A DNA stretch of 64,000 nucleotides from DUML01 sp050949905 (GTDB lineage Bacteria > Bacillota > Desulfitobacteriia > Desulfitobacteriales > Syntrophobotulaceae). Shown here piece by piece: positions 8,174 to 17,053 of this stretch. The stretch is from the NCBI GenBank assembly GCA_050949905.1, contig JBMNGP010000003.1, forward strand, positions 248,001-312,000, read 5' to 3'. The position numbers and the translations under genes are program-made. The notes beneath the pieces are model-generated. The model searched no databases. It saw only the letters and a list, made by a program, of their open reading frames with translations, and was not told the origin of the DNA. How positions within the stretch are numbered: the stretch's first letter is position 1; every line of letters begins with the position of its first letter.

Positions 8174-8310
8174 GTGCGTAAAATTTAAATCAAATAATTA
8201 AACCTTTACAAAATCTGTAAAGGAAAAGCAGATTAAACTGTCGAAAAGAAATAGGAACCAACGATGGAAGGAAGTTTATTTCGTCCAAAAAGATATGAGG
8301 TGATTTAAGG

Positions 8311-9489
8311 ATGCTCAAGAATGAACTCGAGCAAAGGATCTATTTACTTCAGGAAAGAATTGAAAAACACTCTCTGGAAGCCTATATTGTGACAGCGGAA
8401 GAAGATATCTGGTATTTGACCGGTATTACCTACAGACCTGAGGAAAGACCTTTTTTCATTGTAGTGTTACCTAAGCGCAAACCAATCTTGGTGGTTCCTA
8501 AGCTGGAAGAGGCTCATGTCCATAAGGGGATTATTGATTGCGAGATTTTAGCCTATTGGGAGTACCCCTCGCCCCCGGGCCAGAATTGGTATGATATTTT
8601 AAACGGAATTCTGGCCAGGTTTAGCAGAGTCGGCATCGAAGCCAATGTCAAGTCAGATGTATTTTTCGACATTCAGGCCAATGAATTAGTCCGGGCCGGT
8701 CTTGTTGCCCAGCAGAGGCAAGTTAAAAGCCCGCTGGAGTTAAAGATGATTCGTTCCAGTGCCAGGATCTGCGACCAAACCATGGCAACGCTTTTTAACT
8801 CTGTCTACCCGGGTGTCAGTGTTGTCGAAACCTTCGCCATTTCCAAAAGTGTGCAGAATAGTCTCATTCGGGCAGGGGATTTCGATCCGATTACTACCAC
8901 CCTTTTGACTGTGGCTTGGCCCGCGCCTTTAAGTGCCATGCCTCATAGTATCCCAGGCCTCAATGATCGGTTGGGGCAGGGACCGAACCTTGCCATGTGT
9001 TATTTTCGGATCAACGGTTATGCTTCGGAATGCGAGAGAACTTTCTTCCTGAAACCTCCTTCCCGGGATGAGCGGGAATTATTCCAGCATATGATGAACG
9101 CTCGGGATAAGGCTTTAAGCAAGCTGAGAGCCGGAGTAAGGGCAGCTGAGATCGATGCCGAAGCAAGGGAGTATTTAATAGGGAAGGGCTTAAAGGAAAG
9201 GTTATTACACCGGACGGGACATGGAATCGGACTGGGCAATCATGAGCCGCCTTATATCGCCGAAGGCAGCCAGGATATTCTGCAAGAAAATATGGTGATC
9301 AGTATTGAGCCCGGAATCTATGTGGAAGGCCTTGGCGGTTTCAGGCACTCTGACACGGTGCTGATTACCAAAGACGGTTATGAATTGTTAACCGCCTTTC
9401 CCCGGAACATAGAAGATGTAACCATTAAGAAGTCCAATTGGGGTTCGAGAATAAAAGGGAGTTTTATTCGTAAGGCTTTAAAATTATGA
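8311..9489 (+). CDS. M24 family (Xaa-Pro peptidase-like) protein with altered metal ligands
   Basis: A 392-residue protein with the creatinase/prolidase two-domain layout: an N-terminal domain (residues ~1-130; EEDIWYLTGITY) and a C-terminal pita-bread domain (RTGHGIGLGNHEPPY, VISIEPGIYVEGLGGFRHSD). Canonical M24 enzymes bind two metals with D, D, H, E, E. Aligned by GY and ERT, the first D falls on M (LAMCYFRINGY), the second is E (ASECERT), H and the first E are kept (HGIGL, IEPGIY), and the last E is S (RHSDTVLIT). This suggests an enzyme that lost peptidase activity or changed chemistry. A full-length, conserved-looking ORF argues against simple decay. The start at 8311 follows GAGGTG. 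Transcription likely ends at the hairpin near 9517-9570. Confidence 0.8.
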   Translation: MLKNELEQRIYLLQERIEKHSLEAYIVTAEEDIWYLTGITYRPEERPFFIVVLPKRKPILVVPKLEEAHVHKGIIDCEILAYWEYPSPPGQNWYDILNGILARFSRVGIEANVKSDVFFDIQANELVRAGLVAQQRQVKSPLELKMIRSSARICDQTMATLFNSVYPGVSVVETFAISKSVQNSLIRAGDFDPITTTLLTVAWPAPLSAMPHSIPGLNDRLGQGPNLAMCYFRINGYASECERTFFLKPPSRDERELFQHMMNARDKALSKLRAGVRAAEIDAEAREYLIGKGLKERLLHRTGHGIGLGNHEPPYIAEGSQDILQENMVISIEPGIYVEGLGGFRHSDTVLITKDGYELLTAFPRNIEDVTIKKSNWGSRIKGSFIRKALKL

Positions 9490-9516
9490 TTTTCACAGTT
9501 TTCATCGATCTAAACA

Positions 9517-9573
9517 ACACTTCCCACTTTAGTGCGCTTTATCTTTAAGTCCACTTTAGTCGGGAAGTGTTTT
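9517..9573 (+). terminator. Probable terminator after the M24-family gene
   Basis: ACACTTCCC near 9519 pairs with GGGAAGTGT near 9560, followed by TTTATTTATC. The loop is long (over 30 nt) and contains two copies of CACTTTAGT in direct orientation, so the folding is less certain than the arms suggest. Confidence 0.5.
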
Positions 9574-9771
9574 ATTTATCAACTAACAACATTAAGTTAT
9601 CGAAATACAATAAAATAATATTGACAGACAATAATTATCTTCTTACAATTATATCAGATTCTAAAAAATAACAAAGCTAAAGCTATTCGCTTTTCCACCC
9701 TGAAGAGATCTGCAAGGTCTTGAGCTGCCGGCCCGGAGATATTCTGGAGTATATAGAAGGAGAACGGGAAA

Positions 9772-11370
9772 ATGAATAACCTCATTGATAAAACAGCTGA
9801 TAAACAGAATGAGATCGAAAAACAGAATACTGGTGATAAACAAAATGCGATTTACACAGATAATTCAATTGGCAAAGAAAATGGGATTGGCACGCTGGCT
9901 TACTCCAAAAATGATATCATTTTCGCTCTGGCCATGCTGGTCTGCGGTTTCCTATACTGGAATCTGCTTCGGCTGCCGGGCCTTGGCGCAGGGGTTACTT
10001 TATTTGCCGCCATACTCTGCCTCTGTACTGTCATTTATCTGAAGACCGGAGGAGTTTCACAGACCAGAGCAAGCCTCGTGTCCTTCGGGGTAATTGTCCT
10101 GTCCTCCTTGGTATTCCTACTTTTCGATAATATACCAATTAAGTTATTGAATTTTCTCTTTCTTACTGTCGCCTATATTTATTGGATCAGCATCTCAACG
10201 GGAAGAACTCTGGAAAAACAAATCTCTACTTATATCCTCGGAGATTTTTTTAATCAGGTTTTTATCATTCCGCTGGGCAATTTCGCCTGCTGCTTTGGCG
10301 CAGTCAGAACAATGATTGCCGGTAGCCAAAGGGGTAAATCCCTGGTGGCCGCCGTCCTCGGTCTTCTATTGATGATTCCGGTTCTGGCCGCAGTCATTAA
10401 TCTCTTGATCAAAGCCGATGCCGCATTTGCCGGAGTGATAGCCAACCTGCGATTTACCATATCACTGGATATACTCTTCCAGATAATTTTGGGGATTCCT
10501 GTAGCCTGTTATCTGTACGGACTTGTATATGGTGATCGTTACGGAAAGAATACCGGTTTGGTTAGCATCCAGTCCGTGGATAAGGTGGCCTCCGCTTTCC
10601 GGTTTGCCCCCGGGGTGACCGTATATTCCGCCTTGACTGCTCTGAATCTCGTCTATATTGTCTTCTTCCTTTCCCAGCTTACCTATCTCTTTTCGGCGTT
10701 CAACAACCATCTGCCGGAACTTATGACCTATGCCGAGTATGCACGGAGAGGCTTTTTTGAACTGTGTACAGTCGCCGCGATTAACCTGGCCGTCATTACG
10801 GCAGCCCATCTGATCGTCAGGAGGGATAAGATCCACGTCCTAAGGATTGAAACAACCGCTCTTTGTCTTTTTACCCTGATGCTGATTATCACAGCCATCA
10901 GCAAGATGGTAATGTACATCAATACCTACGGTTTGACCCAATTGCGTGTCCTTACCACCTGGTTCATGGTTCTGTTGTTCTTTATCTTTGCAGTGACTGC
11001 CGCCCGGCAGTTTAAAAAATTTAATGCTGCCAGGATAATGCTCCTAGGGTTTGTGGGTTTCTTTCTTGCCTTAAGCTATGGCAATATTGACGGTCGCATA
11101 GCCGCCTATAATATCGACAGATACCATAGCGGAACCCTGGAAAGTCTTGATGTCAAGGCCTTATCCGAACTATCCGACGCAGCAGTCCCGTATATGTATG
11201 ATTTATATCAGAAAACAACTGATCAGGGCCTCAAAGCCGAACTGAAAGCGGCCATTGAGAAAAAACCCAGAGAGGAAAATATGCTGCCGGCACCAGAGAC
11301 CTTTCGGAATTTCAATTTGCAGAGCTATACCGCGAAAAACATTCGAAAACTGCTATTGTCATTCTCATGA
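9772..11370 (+). CDS. DUF4173/DUF4153-type polytopic membrane protein
   Basis: A 532-residue protein with a hydrophilic N-terminus (residues 1-45, rich in K, Q, N) and about ten to twelve hydrophobic segments from residue ~46 to ~445. The diagnostic stretch is YSALTALNLVYIVFFLSQL, followed by YLFSAFNNHLPELMTYAEYA and RRGFFELC. These match the DUF4173/DUF4153 membrane proteins common in Firmicutes. A soluble tail of ~90 residues follows (NIDRYHSGTLESLDVKALSE). The family has no defined biochemical role. The ATG at 9772 follows AAGGAGAACGGG. The last residues overlap the start of the fragment chimera at 11340-11684, suggesting a recombination junction close to the stop. Confidence 0.78.
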   Translation: MNNLIDKTADKQNEIEKQNTGDKQNAIYTDNSIGKENGIGTLAYSKNDIIFALAMLVCGFLYWNLLRLPGLGAGVTLFAAILCLCTVIYLKTGGVSQTRASLVSFGVIVLSSLVFLLFDNIPIKLLNFLFLTVAYIYWISISTGRTLEKQISTYILGDFFNQVFIIPLGNFACCFGAVRTMIAGSQRGKSLVAAVLGLLLMIPVLAAVINLLIKADAAFAGVIANLRFTISLDILFQIILGIPVACYLYGLVYGDRYGKNTGLVSIQSVDKVASAFRFAPGVTVYSALTALNLVYIVFFLSQLTYLFSAFNNHLPELMTYAEYARRGFFELCTVAAINLAVITAAHLIVRRDKIHVLRIETTALCLFTLMLIITAISKMVMYINTYGLTQLRVLTTWFMVLLFFIFAVTAARQFKKFNAARIMLLGFVGFFLALSYGNIDGRIAAYNIDRYHSGTLESLDVKALSELSDAAVPYMYDLYQKTTDQGLKAELKAAIEKKPREENMLPAPETFRNFNLQSYTAKNIRKLLLSFS

Positions 11371-11684
11371 TCGGGGTGCTCTTTACCATGCAAGGCAGCT
11401 TTACCGTGGGTATGATCCTGGCCTTTCAGGGCTTTATGTCCTCCTTTCGCTCCCCGGTTAATTTCCAAGAGCTTGTACCAGGAAGCAAAATTATTAAAGA
11501 AAATGGCAGATGGTATAAAGACAAAGGCATTTTAGGTGCCGATGATCGGGCCGGTATTGCTTTGATTCTAGAATTGCTGGATGAGTTAAGGGTTAATAAA
11601 TTCAATGGGGCAATAAAAGTAATTTTTACCGTAGAGGAAGAAAAGAACCATACAATAAAACCAGGAAAGCATATAAAGAATTAA
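11331..11684 (+). pseudogene. Chimera of an ABC exporter fragment and a peptidase fragment
   Basis: One open frame joins two unrelated pieces. From ~11331 to ~11463 the translation (IGVLFTMQGSFTVGMILAFQ, GFMSSFRSPVN) matches the transmembrane region of peptidase-containing/NHLP-type bacteriocin ABC exporters. From ~11464 on it reads FQELVPGSKIIKENGRWYKD, then KGILGADDRAGIALILELLD and IKVIFTVEEEKN, matching the catalytic region of PepT-like M20 (or M42) metallopeptidases, including the D-D-R-A-G metal-binding block. Neither piece is complete: the exporter lacks its ATPase and peptidase domains, the peptidase lacks the rest of its active site. Frames fused by chance; no function is expected. 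Confidence 0.7.
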
Positions 11685-11706
11685 TTTATGTAAAATGTAC
11701 AATCTC

Positions 11707-12591
11707 CTAACTGATATACTTTCTGAATTTTAGAGATGGTTGCAGAAGTTTATCCAGAAGCAAGATACTTAAATACATACCCCCAATATCAATACTGGCA
11801 AAAAGCAAGAACCAGCCTTCTTTGATGTACAGCAGATTTAAAGTACCGGCAAGATAAATAACACCGTAAAGAACCAGAGTAATTAGCAGTTTCCAGAACC
11901 ATTTGAGCTTGGCGTAATAAACGAACATACAGACGATGGAAAGCAGAAACAAATTGACCAGGGATATGAGTGCATAACTATTCATCGGGTCAGCGAGAAA
12001 AGTTGTACTGGGCCTTATAATACCGGTTAGGATTTGAATCCAGAAAAAAATGGGCATATGGATGCTATACAATCCCAAGGCCATAAATAAGTAGCGCGGC
12101 ATGCTGGGGCGATATATGGCAGTGCTATGATACATTTTATTAAAAAGTAAGAATAAAAAAGGCAAACCAATGATTGTCAGCCAGGTTCGGTACCAATGAT
12201 GTTCATAGATACCAAGTTTTAAGAATAGTTCTTCCACAATCCCGTACATTCCGCTGAAGATAAAAAGCCAGTAAGAGCTTAGCTTAAAGACCGGGAAAAA
12301 CAAGGCTGTTGTTGTTATTGAATACTGGGAAAAAAGATTGCCTGCCAGTTTATCATCGATTGAAGATTGCGGGATTAACAGCGGGTAATAGCTGTAGGCC
12401 TTTAGAAAACAACAGATTACAGCCTCAATGCAAAAAGTCAAACCCGATATAATGAAGAAAAACGCGAGCACTTGTTTGCGGTTTTTTGTTTTTTTCAGAA
12501 GAACAAATAATTGTACAACAGTAACAATTCCTAAAATGAGATACCAAATAGTATTACTCCAAAAAGCTGCCGGCATTTTTGCAATCCTCAT
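11707..12591 (-). CDS. Polytopic membrane protein of unknown function
   Basis: A 294-residue protein with roughly eight hydrophobic segments and short loops (for example WYLILGIVTVVQLFVLL, VLAFFFIISGLTFCIEAVI, WLTIIGLPFLFLLF, WFLLFASIDIGGMYLSILL). There is no signal peptidase site and no recognisable catalytic motif. The segment FSGMYGIVEELFLKLGIYEH in a predicted membrane-loop region is the most distinctive. It resembles small membrane proteins found in spore-forming Firmicutes, but I do not recognise a named family. It is transcribed against the gene fragment on its left and divergently from the WYL regulator remnant on its right. Confidence 0.6.
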   Translation of the reverse strand: MRIAKMPAAFWSNTIWYLILGIVTVVQLFVLLKKTKNRKQVLAFFFIISGLTFCIEAVICCFLKAYSYYPLLIPQSSIDDKLAGNLFSQYSITTTALFFPVFKLSSYWLFIFSGMYGIVEELFLKLGIYEHHWYRTWLTIIGLPFLFLLFNKMYHSTAIYRPSMPRYLFMALGLYSIHMPIFFWIQILTGIIRPSTTFLADPMNSYALISLVNLFLLSIVCMFVYYAKLKWFWKLLITLVLYGVIYLAGTLNLLYIKEGWFLLFASIDIGGMYLSILLLDKLLQPSLKFRKYIS

Positions 12592-12743
12592 ATTTTTTAG
12601 TGATAGAGTTTAGTATCTCCGAAGTAATAGTCTTAAAACCGATTTTGTAAAACAGCTGCAAAAATATTCAATTTCAAGAGGAATGAGTTGAAAAAAATAG
12701 AATATATTTACAACTGACCTTATTATCGGGAAGGTGGCGGGAT

Positions 12744-13377
12744 TTGCAAAAGAGTGAGCGCCAAAAACTCTTAGTAAAAAAAGTTGCTACTGCCCCTTAT
12801 ACTTATACGGCTGAAAGCCTTGCCGCCGACTTAAAGACCAGCGTTAAGAGCATTTATCGGGATCTTGCCGAACTGGCGGCCAAGAATTATCTGATCGTCA
12901 GGGATGAAAAAAACCGTCTTTTTCTCCGAAGTCCCGACTGGGATGTGGCGGGACCGCTTACGCCGGTGGTATCTGGCCGTTATGGTTGAAAATACCATCA
13001 AAACCTATAGCTTCACCAGGGTCCAAAATATCCGGGAAGAACCAGAATCTTTCACCTATCCGTCGGACTTTTCCCTAGAGGAGTGGCTTGCTCCCCAGTG
13101 GGGGATGGAATTCGGGGAGCCGCTAAAAGTAAAAGTTAGCTTCAGCAACCGGGCCCAGACCATGGCCAAAGTTCGTAAAGACACGGCTCACCGCAAGTGC
13201 CGGCTGACTGAGGAAGAAGGCGGGCAAACCCTGCTCTATGAAGATACGGGCATTGGCAAGAATGAGTTTATCGCCTGGATTTTAGGCTTCGGTTCGGCCG
13301 CGGAAGTCTTGGAGCCCTATGAACTGCGCCAGGAGCTTGGGGCAAGAATCAAAGAAACCTTGGCCAGATACCGGTAA
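12744..13377 (+). pseudogene. Frameshifted HTH-WYL transcriptional regulator
   Basis: The first frame (TTG at 12744 to 12989) encodes a DeoR/YafY-type winged helix: ERQKLLVKKVATAPYTYTAE, SLAADLKTSVKSIYRDLAEL, then LIVRDEKNRLFLRS. The second frame, open from ~12904 to 13377, encodes a WYL-type domain: RRWYLAVMVENTIKTYSFTR, VQNIREEPESF, ending with the WYL C-terminal extension (GFGSAAEVLEPYELRQEL). The two meet near 12950-12985 and need a change of frame. The linker between HTH and WYL is also much shorter than in full-length ~310-residue members, so a deletion probably accompanied the frameshift. WYL proteins usually bind nucleic-acid ligands and control nearby stress or defence genes. This one is likely dead. 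Confidence 0.65.
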
Positions 13378-13452
13378 GTTGATCTCAAAATACTGTCCGG
13401 CTCACCTGTTATTATAAAGGCTGATAGTTAAATCAAGGGGGCGGGCATTTTT

Positions 13453-13863
13453 ATGGGAGAAAGTTACTTCATCACAATTACCGGTACAACACATTATTAC
13501 GGAATGAAGCCATTTGAAATAAACCGTATATTACTGCTGGTTAAAGAACCGGACAATGAATATGATGCGGAAGCGATCCGGGCAGAGCTTCCTTATATCG
13601 GCAAAGTGGGCTATGTGGCCAACAGTCCAAGCACTATGGCCAAAGGGACTATGAGCGCCGGCAGGCTCTATGACAGAATTGGGAACTATGCTTATGCTCA
13701 GGTTTTATTTGTAACCCAAACCAAAGCAATCTGTCTTGTTATCCTTCCTGAAGAGCTGGAAATGGTGAAAGAAGGAAGCCTGGAAGGGCAAGTGGATAAA
13801 GAACAGGCAGATCTAAGAAAAGAGAATATACTAGCTCAGTTTAGAAGTTTGTTAAAATACTAG
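13453..13863 (+). CDS. Small HIRAN-domain protein
   Basis: A 136-residue protein starting at ATG 13453 behind GGGGGCGGG. It matches small Firmicute HIRAN proteins: ITITGTTHYYGMKPF, LLVKEPDNEYDAEAIRAELP, YIGKVGYVANSPSTMAKGT, SAGRLYDRIGNYAYAQVLF. The D-N-x-Y-D-A-E-A-I block is the core HIRAN motif. HIRAN domains in helicases (HLTF, Rad5) bind 3' ends of single-stranded DNA at stalled forks. The free-standing bacterial form is presumed to bind DNA ends, but its role is unknown. The C-terminal ~25 residues are a charged helical tail. It lies between a dead WYL regulator and the candidate defence block. Confidence 0.85.
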   Translation: MGESYFITITGTTHYYGMKPFEINRILLLVKEPDNEYDAEAIRAELPYIGKVGYVANSPSTMAKGTMSAGRLYDRIGNYAYAQVLFVTQTKAICLVILPEELEMVKEGSLEGQVDKEQADLRKENILAQFRSLLKY

Positions 13864-14106
13864 GTTCTCTAGTAATCCTATCACTCAAGATTACGAACAT
13901 ATTCAGCTAAAAAAACCTTCAGGAATTAGGAGAACTTAAATTTATACTGATCGTTGTGTTTCCCATTAACGCGGATCACTTCCCTAGTATGCTATAAATA
14001 TAGTTTGGCAGTGTCTAAATCTGGGACTGATGAGCCTTACATGATTAAATTGAAGTAGGAAGAGAAGTAAATATCTAAATTACGAGAAATGATCGAGGGT
14101 AAATAT

Positions 14107-15288
14107 ATGCATATAGGTTGGATAGATATTTCTAAAGAACAAAGGAACAAAGTCTTAAGTGTTCTCAAGCTTTTGGCTGAACCGGGAGCGTTGGATGAAT
14201 TAGGGATCGGGACTATTAGGGATGCTTTTTCCGATATCTTTTTTCCCGGCACTTCGACCATCCAAACCCGTGCCAAGTATTTATTTATCGTTCCCTATAT
14301 CATGCTGGAACTGGAGAGAGAAGACCTAAAGCCTCATGAGTTTCTCAACCTTCTAAGTGAAAAAGAGCTCCAGCTGATTGATGTCCTGGCCAAGGACGGA
14401 GTGCAGGGGGTAATAGGTGCCGATGCCCGGGAGTCCTTAAAGCGCAAACCTTCAAGCATTTATTGGAATGCGTTGAGAGTCTACGGTTTTTTTGCTCACG
14501 AGAGCCTTACCCTGACTGAATATGTCCGGGCTTTTTGTTCGGCAAAAAGTAACAGGCAGAGAATAAAATATCTCGGTCATAAGCGGTCTGACGAGGAAGA
14601 TACCAGTGACGATCAGGACAGCGCCTGTAGAGTCTTAAACCTTTGGCGAGTACCGGTACCGCCGCCAAACTGGCGGGACGGACTTATCATCAATCTCACC
14701 GGAGATGAAGCTGCATACCTGAAGGAAAAAATATTGACCATGCCTAAAACCAAGGACAGCCTTCTGGCTCTGATTCTCCGGGAGAACAGGGTGGATTTTT
14801 GTGCCTATGAGAAGTTTACCGATATTGATAATTTGCTTAGCCTAATGCCGGAGTCCATGCGCAGCGATTATCTTCTGGCCAAAGATTTTGCCGAGTTTAT
14901 TTATGGCGCCCAAATCAGGTATAATGTTCTTTTTACCAAGGGACATAGTGAGTATGTCAATGAGGAGTGGCAGAAGTGGCGAGCAAGTATCCCGTCTCTA
15001 AATCTGGACAGTTTATTTGTCAGGCTGAATGTTAAAAGTAGATCGTTGCGGGATTTTCTACGTTCTTTTCAAAATTTCGTCCAGGGTAACGATACGGAAA
15101 AAATCGATAATCTTATTATCGCCAGGGAAAAACAGCTTAAGGGGCCTAGCCGCTCAAAGCTGACCAACCGGAATCTGTATCAATATAACGGGAAACTGGT
15201 CAATATGGTTAGGCTGAATTACCGTTTTCATTATGCACAGAGGATTATAGCCGACATATTTGAAGGGCTGGGTGAAAGGAATGTTTAA
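14107..15288 (+). CDS. DUF6361 family protein, first gene of the candidate defence block
   Basis: About 393 residues from the ATG at 14107, chosen because GAGGG lies 8 nt upstream; an in-frame ATG at 14089 is less well placed. Recognisable family blocks are HIGWIDISKEQRNKVLSVLK, DELGIGTIRDAFSDIFFPG, TSTIQTRAKYLFIVPYIMLE and RKPSSIYWNALRVYGFF. The protein is soluble with no evident catalytic motif. DUF6361 proteins are usually encoded directly upstream of a phospholipase D-like protein and a large helicase, as here. The ATG of the next gene overlaps its stop by 8 nt, so the genes are translationally coupled. A role as specificity or scaffold subunit is inference. Confidence 0.82.
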   Translation: MHIGWIDISKEQRNKVLSVLKLLAEPGALDELGIGTIRDAFSDIFFPGTSTIQTRAKYLFIVPYIMLELEREDLKPHEFLNLLSEKELQLIDVLAKDGVQGVIGADARESLKRKPSSIYWNALRVYGFFAHESLTLTEYVRAFCSAKSNRQRIKYLGHKRSDEEDTSDDQDSACRVLNLWRVPVPPPNWRDGLIINLTGDEAAYLKEKILTMPKTKDSLLALILRENRVDFCAYEKFTDIDNLLSLMPESMRSDYLLAKDFAEFIYGAQIRYNVLFTKGHSEYVNEEWQKWRASIPSLNLDSLFVRLNVKSRSLRDFLRSFQNFVQGNDTEKIDNLIIAREKQLKGPSRSKLTNRNLYQYNGKLVNMVRLNYRFHYAQRIIADIFEGLGERNV

Positions 15289-17053
15289 AACCAACACCGA
15301 CAGGCTCGATTACAGTACAATGTTGCTGCCGCCTGTGGGATATAAGACATCCTTTGCTGTTGGCACGACGTATTCTCTTGACCTGGAGACTCTTATCAGT
15401 ATGTGTATTACTCTGGGTCTGAAGGAGGATATTGACAGCAAACTGTCCGGAAGTCCGATCTGTATGCTGGAGGCTTTGCGACAAGTCAGCGATAAAATGC
15501 TGATTTTTTGTGAGGCCGGTCAAATCATGGCACCTGATAAACAGAATAAACTGTTCCCCTTTCTGGAAAACAGCGTAGTTACGGTCAATGTAAACAAGAA
15601 TAAATCATTTCATCCTAAAGTATGGCTGACAAAATATGAAAATGAAAACGAGGCCGATCACTACCGCCTGCTCGTTCTCAGCAGAAACCTGACTTTTGAC
15701 CATAGCTGGGATGTTGCCGTCTGCTTGGACGGCCGGAAAACGGAGCGAGTGCAGGCTAAAAGCCGTCCCTTATGCGATTTTCTGTCTTATCTGCTTACCC
15801 GGATTGACAGCAGTTTCGATAAGATGAGATTAAAGAAGAAGTCCTTGAAAAAGCTCTGTGCCGAACTGAGTCAGGTGGAGTTTAACCTGAATCATAAAAA
15901 TTTTTACGACTTTCAGTTTATCCCTTTGGGTATTGACGAGAGGTACAACAAAGAAGCAACGGGCTTGTTTAATAGTACCTACCACGGCTTATTTGTTATT
16001 TCTCCTTTCTTGAGCAAAGGGATCATGGAAAGATTGAGAACCTTGCAACTGACCAATGCGGAAAAAGTCTTGGTGACAAGGAAAAGTGAACTGCCTAAAT
16101 TGTCCAAAGATTTTCTGGAGGACTATGCAACCTATACGCTGAAAGATGAGGTTATCGACGGTGAAGACCGGCTGGAGGAAGAAGGGAAGAGCCGGAAGCA
16201 GGATATACATGCCAAGATATACTTGAAATGCAAGTATTCCGACAGTGAACTCTATTTAGGTTCCGCCAATGCCAGCGAGAAGGCCTTTCACGGGAATATT
16301 GAGTTCTTGCTGAAGCTTTATACCAAGAACCGTTATTTGAACGTGGCCTCCTTAAAAAACGATCTTTTTGGCAGTGATGAAAAGCTGAATCCCTTTACGA
16401 GGGTAAATCCTCAAGAGTATGTGGTGGAGGACAGCGATGCCGTTCAGGAAGAACTGCAAAAAGCAATCAAAACATTTTGCCGGGCAAAAGTAGCGGCTGA
16501 AATTAGCGAAGGCTATACGCTTACGCTTAAGGTGGATAAATTAAAAACAGATCTATTGAAAGATCTTACCCTCTATATCAACCCCATAATGATTACAAAA
16601 AAAGAATTAGTGAGAGAAACCATAGTATTTCAGAACTTGCAGCTGTCCCAGCTTTCTGAGTTTTATGTTCTTACCGCAGTAAAGAGAGAACAGGAATTAT
16701 CACGGGTTGTAAAAATTCCTACGAACGGAATCACAGATGAGCGTGACAGCAATATTTTTAACAGTATCGTCGCCAGTAAGGAAGGTTTTATCCAATATAT
16801 CTCTTTTCTGTTAGGAGAGGACTATTTGCTGACTTTTATCGAGGATTTTGCCTCCAAAGACAGTGCTTATAAATTTCTTTCTTTTAGTGGACTGGATACT
16901 CCTGTCCTCTATGAAAAAATGCTCAAAACCGCGGCCACTAACCCGGACAAGCTGCGAGAAATCAAAAAAGTAATGGAAATGATTTCCGACCGGGATATTA
17001 TACCGCAAGAGTTTTACGAGCTTTATCAAAGCTTTGAAAAGGCGGTGCTCTAA
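15281..17053 (+). CDS. PLD-superfamily nuclease-like protein
   Basis: About 590 residues from ATG 15281 (the TTG at 15260 would add seven residues). Two phospholipase D-type half-sites are visible: HPKVWLTKYE near residue 110 followed by LSRNLTFDHSWDVAV, and HAKIYLKCK near residue 310 followed by LYLGSANASEKAFHGNIEF. These are H-x-K-x(n)-S/N patterns of the HKD superfamily, which includes NucA/BfiI-type nucleases and the DISARM protein DrmC. The likely role is phosphodiester cleavage of DNA coupled to the following helicase. It ends immediately before the helicase ATG (stop at 17051-17053, start at 17054). The C-terminal ~200 residues have no motif I recognise. Confidence 0.82.
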   Translation: MFKTNTDRLDYSTMLLPPVGYKTSFAVGTTYSLDLETLISMCITLGLKEDIDSKLSGSPICMLEALRQVSDKMLIFCEAGQIMAPDKQNKLFPFLENSVVTVNVNKNKSFHPKVWLTKYENENEADHYRLLVLSRNLTFDHSWDVAVCLDGRKTERVQAKSRPLCDFLSYLLTRIDSSFDKMRLKKKSLKKLCAELSQVEFNLNHKNFYDFQFIPLGIDERYNKEATGLFNSTYHGLFVISPFLSKGIMERLRTLQLTNAEKVLVTRKSELPKLSKDFLEDYATYTLKDEVIDGEDRLEEEGKSRKQDIHAKIYLKCKYSDSELYLGSANASEKAFHGNIEFLLKLYTKNRYLNVASLKNDLFGSDEKLNPFTRVNPQEYVVEDSDAVQEELQKAIKTFCRAKVAAEISEGYTLTLKVDKLKTDLLKDLTLYINPIMITKKELVRETIVFQNLQLSQLSEFYVLTAVKREQELSRVVKIPTNGITDERDSNIFNSIVASKEGFIQYISFLLGEDYLLTFIEDFASKDSAYKFLSFSGLDTPVLYEKMLKTAATNPDKLREIKKVMEMISDRDIIPQEFYELYQSFEKAVL

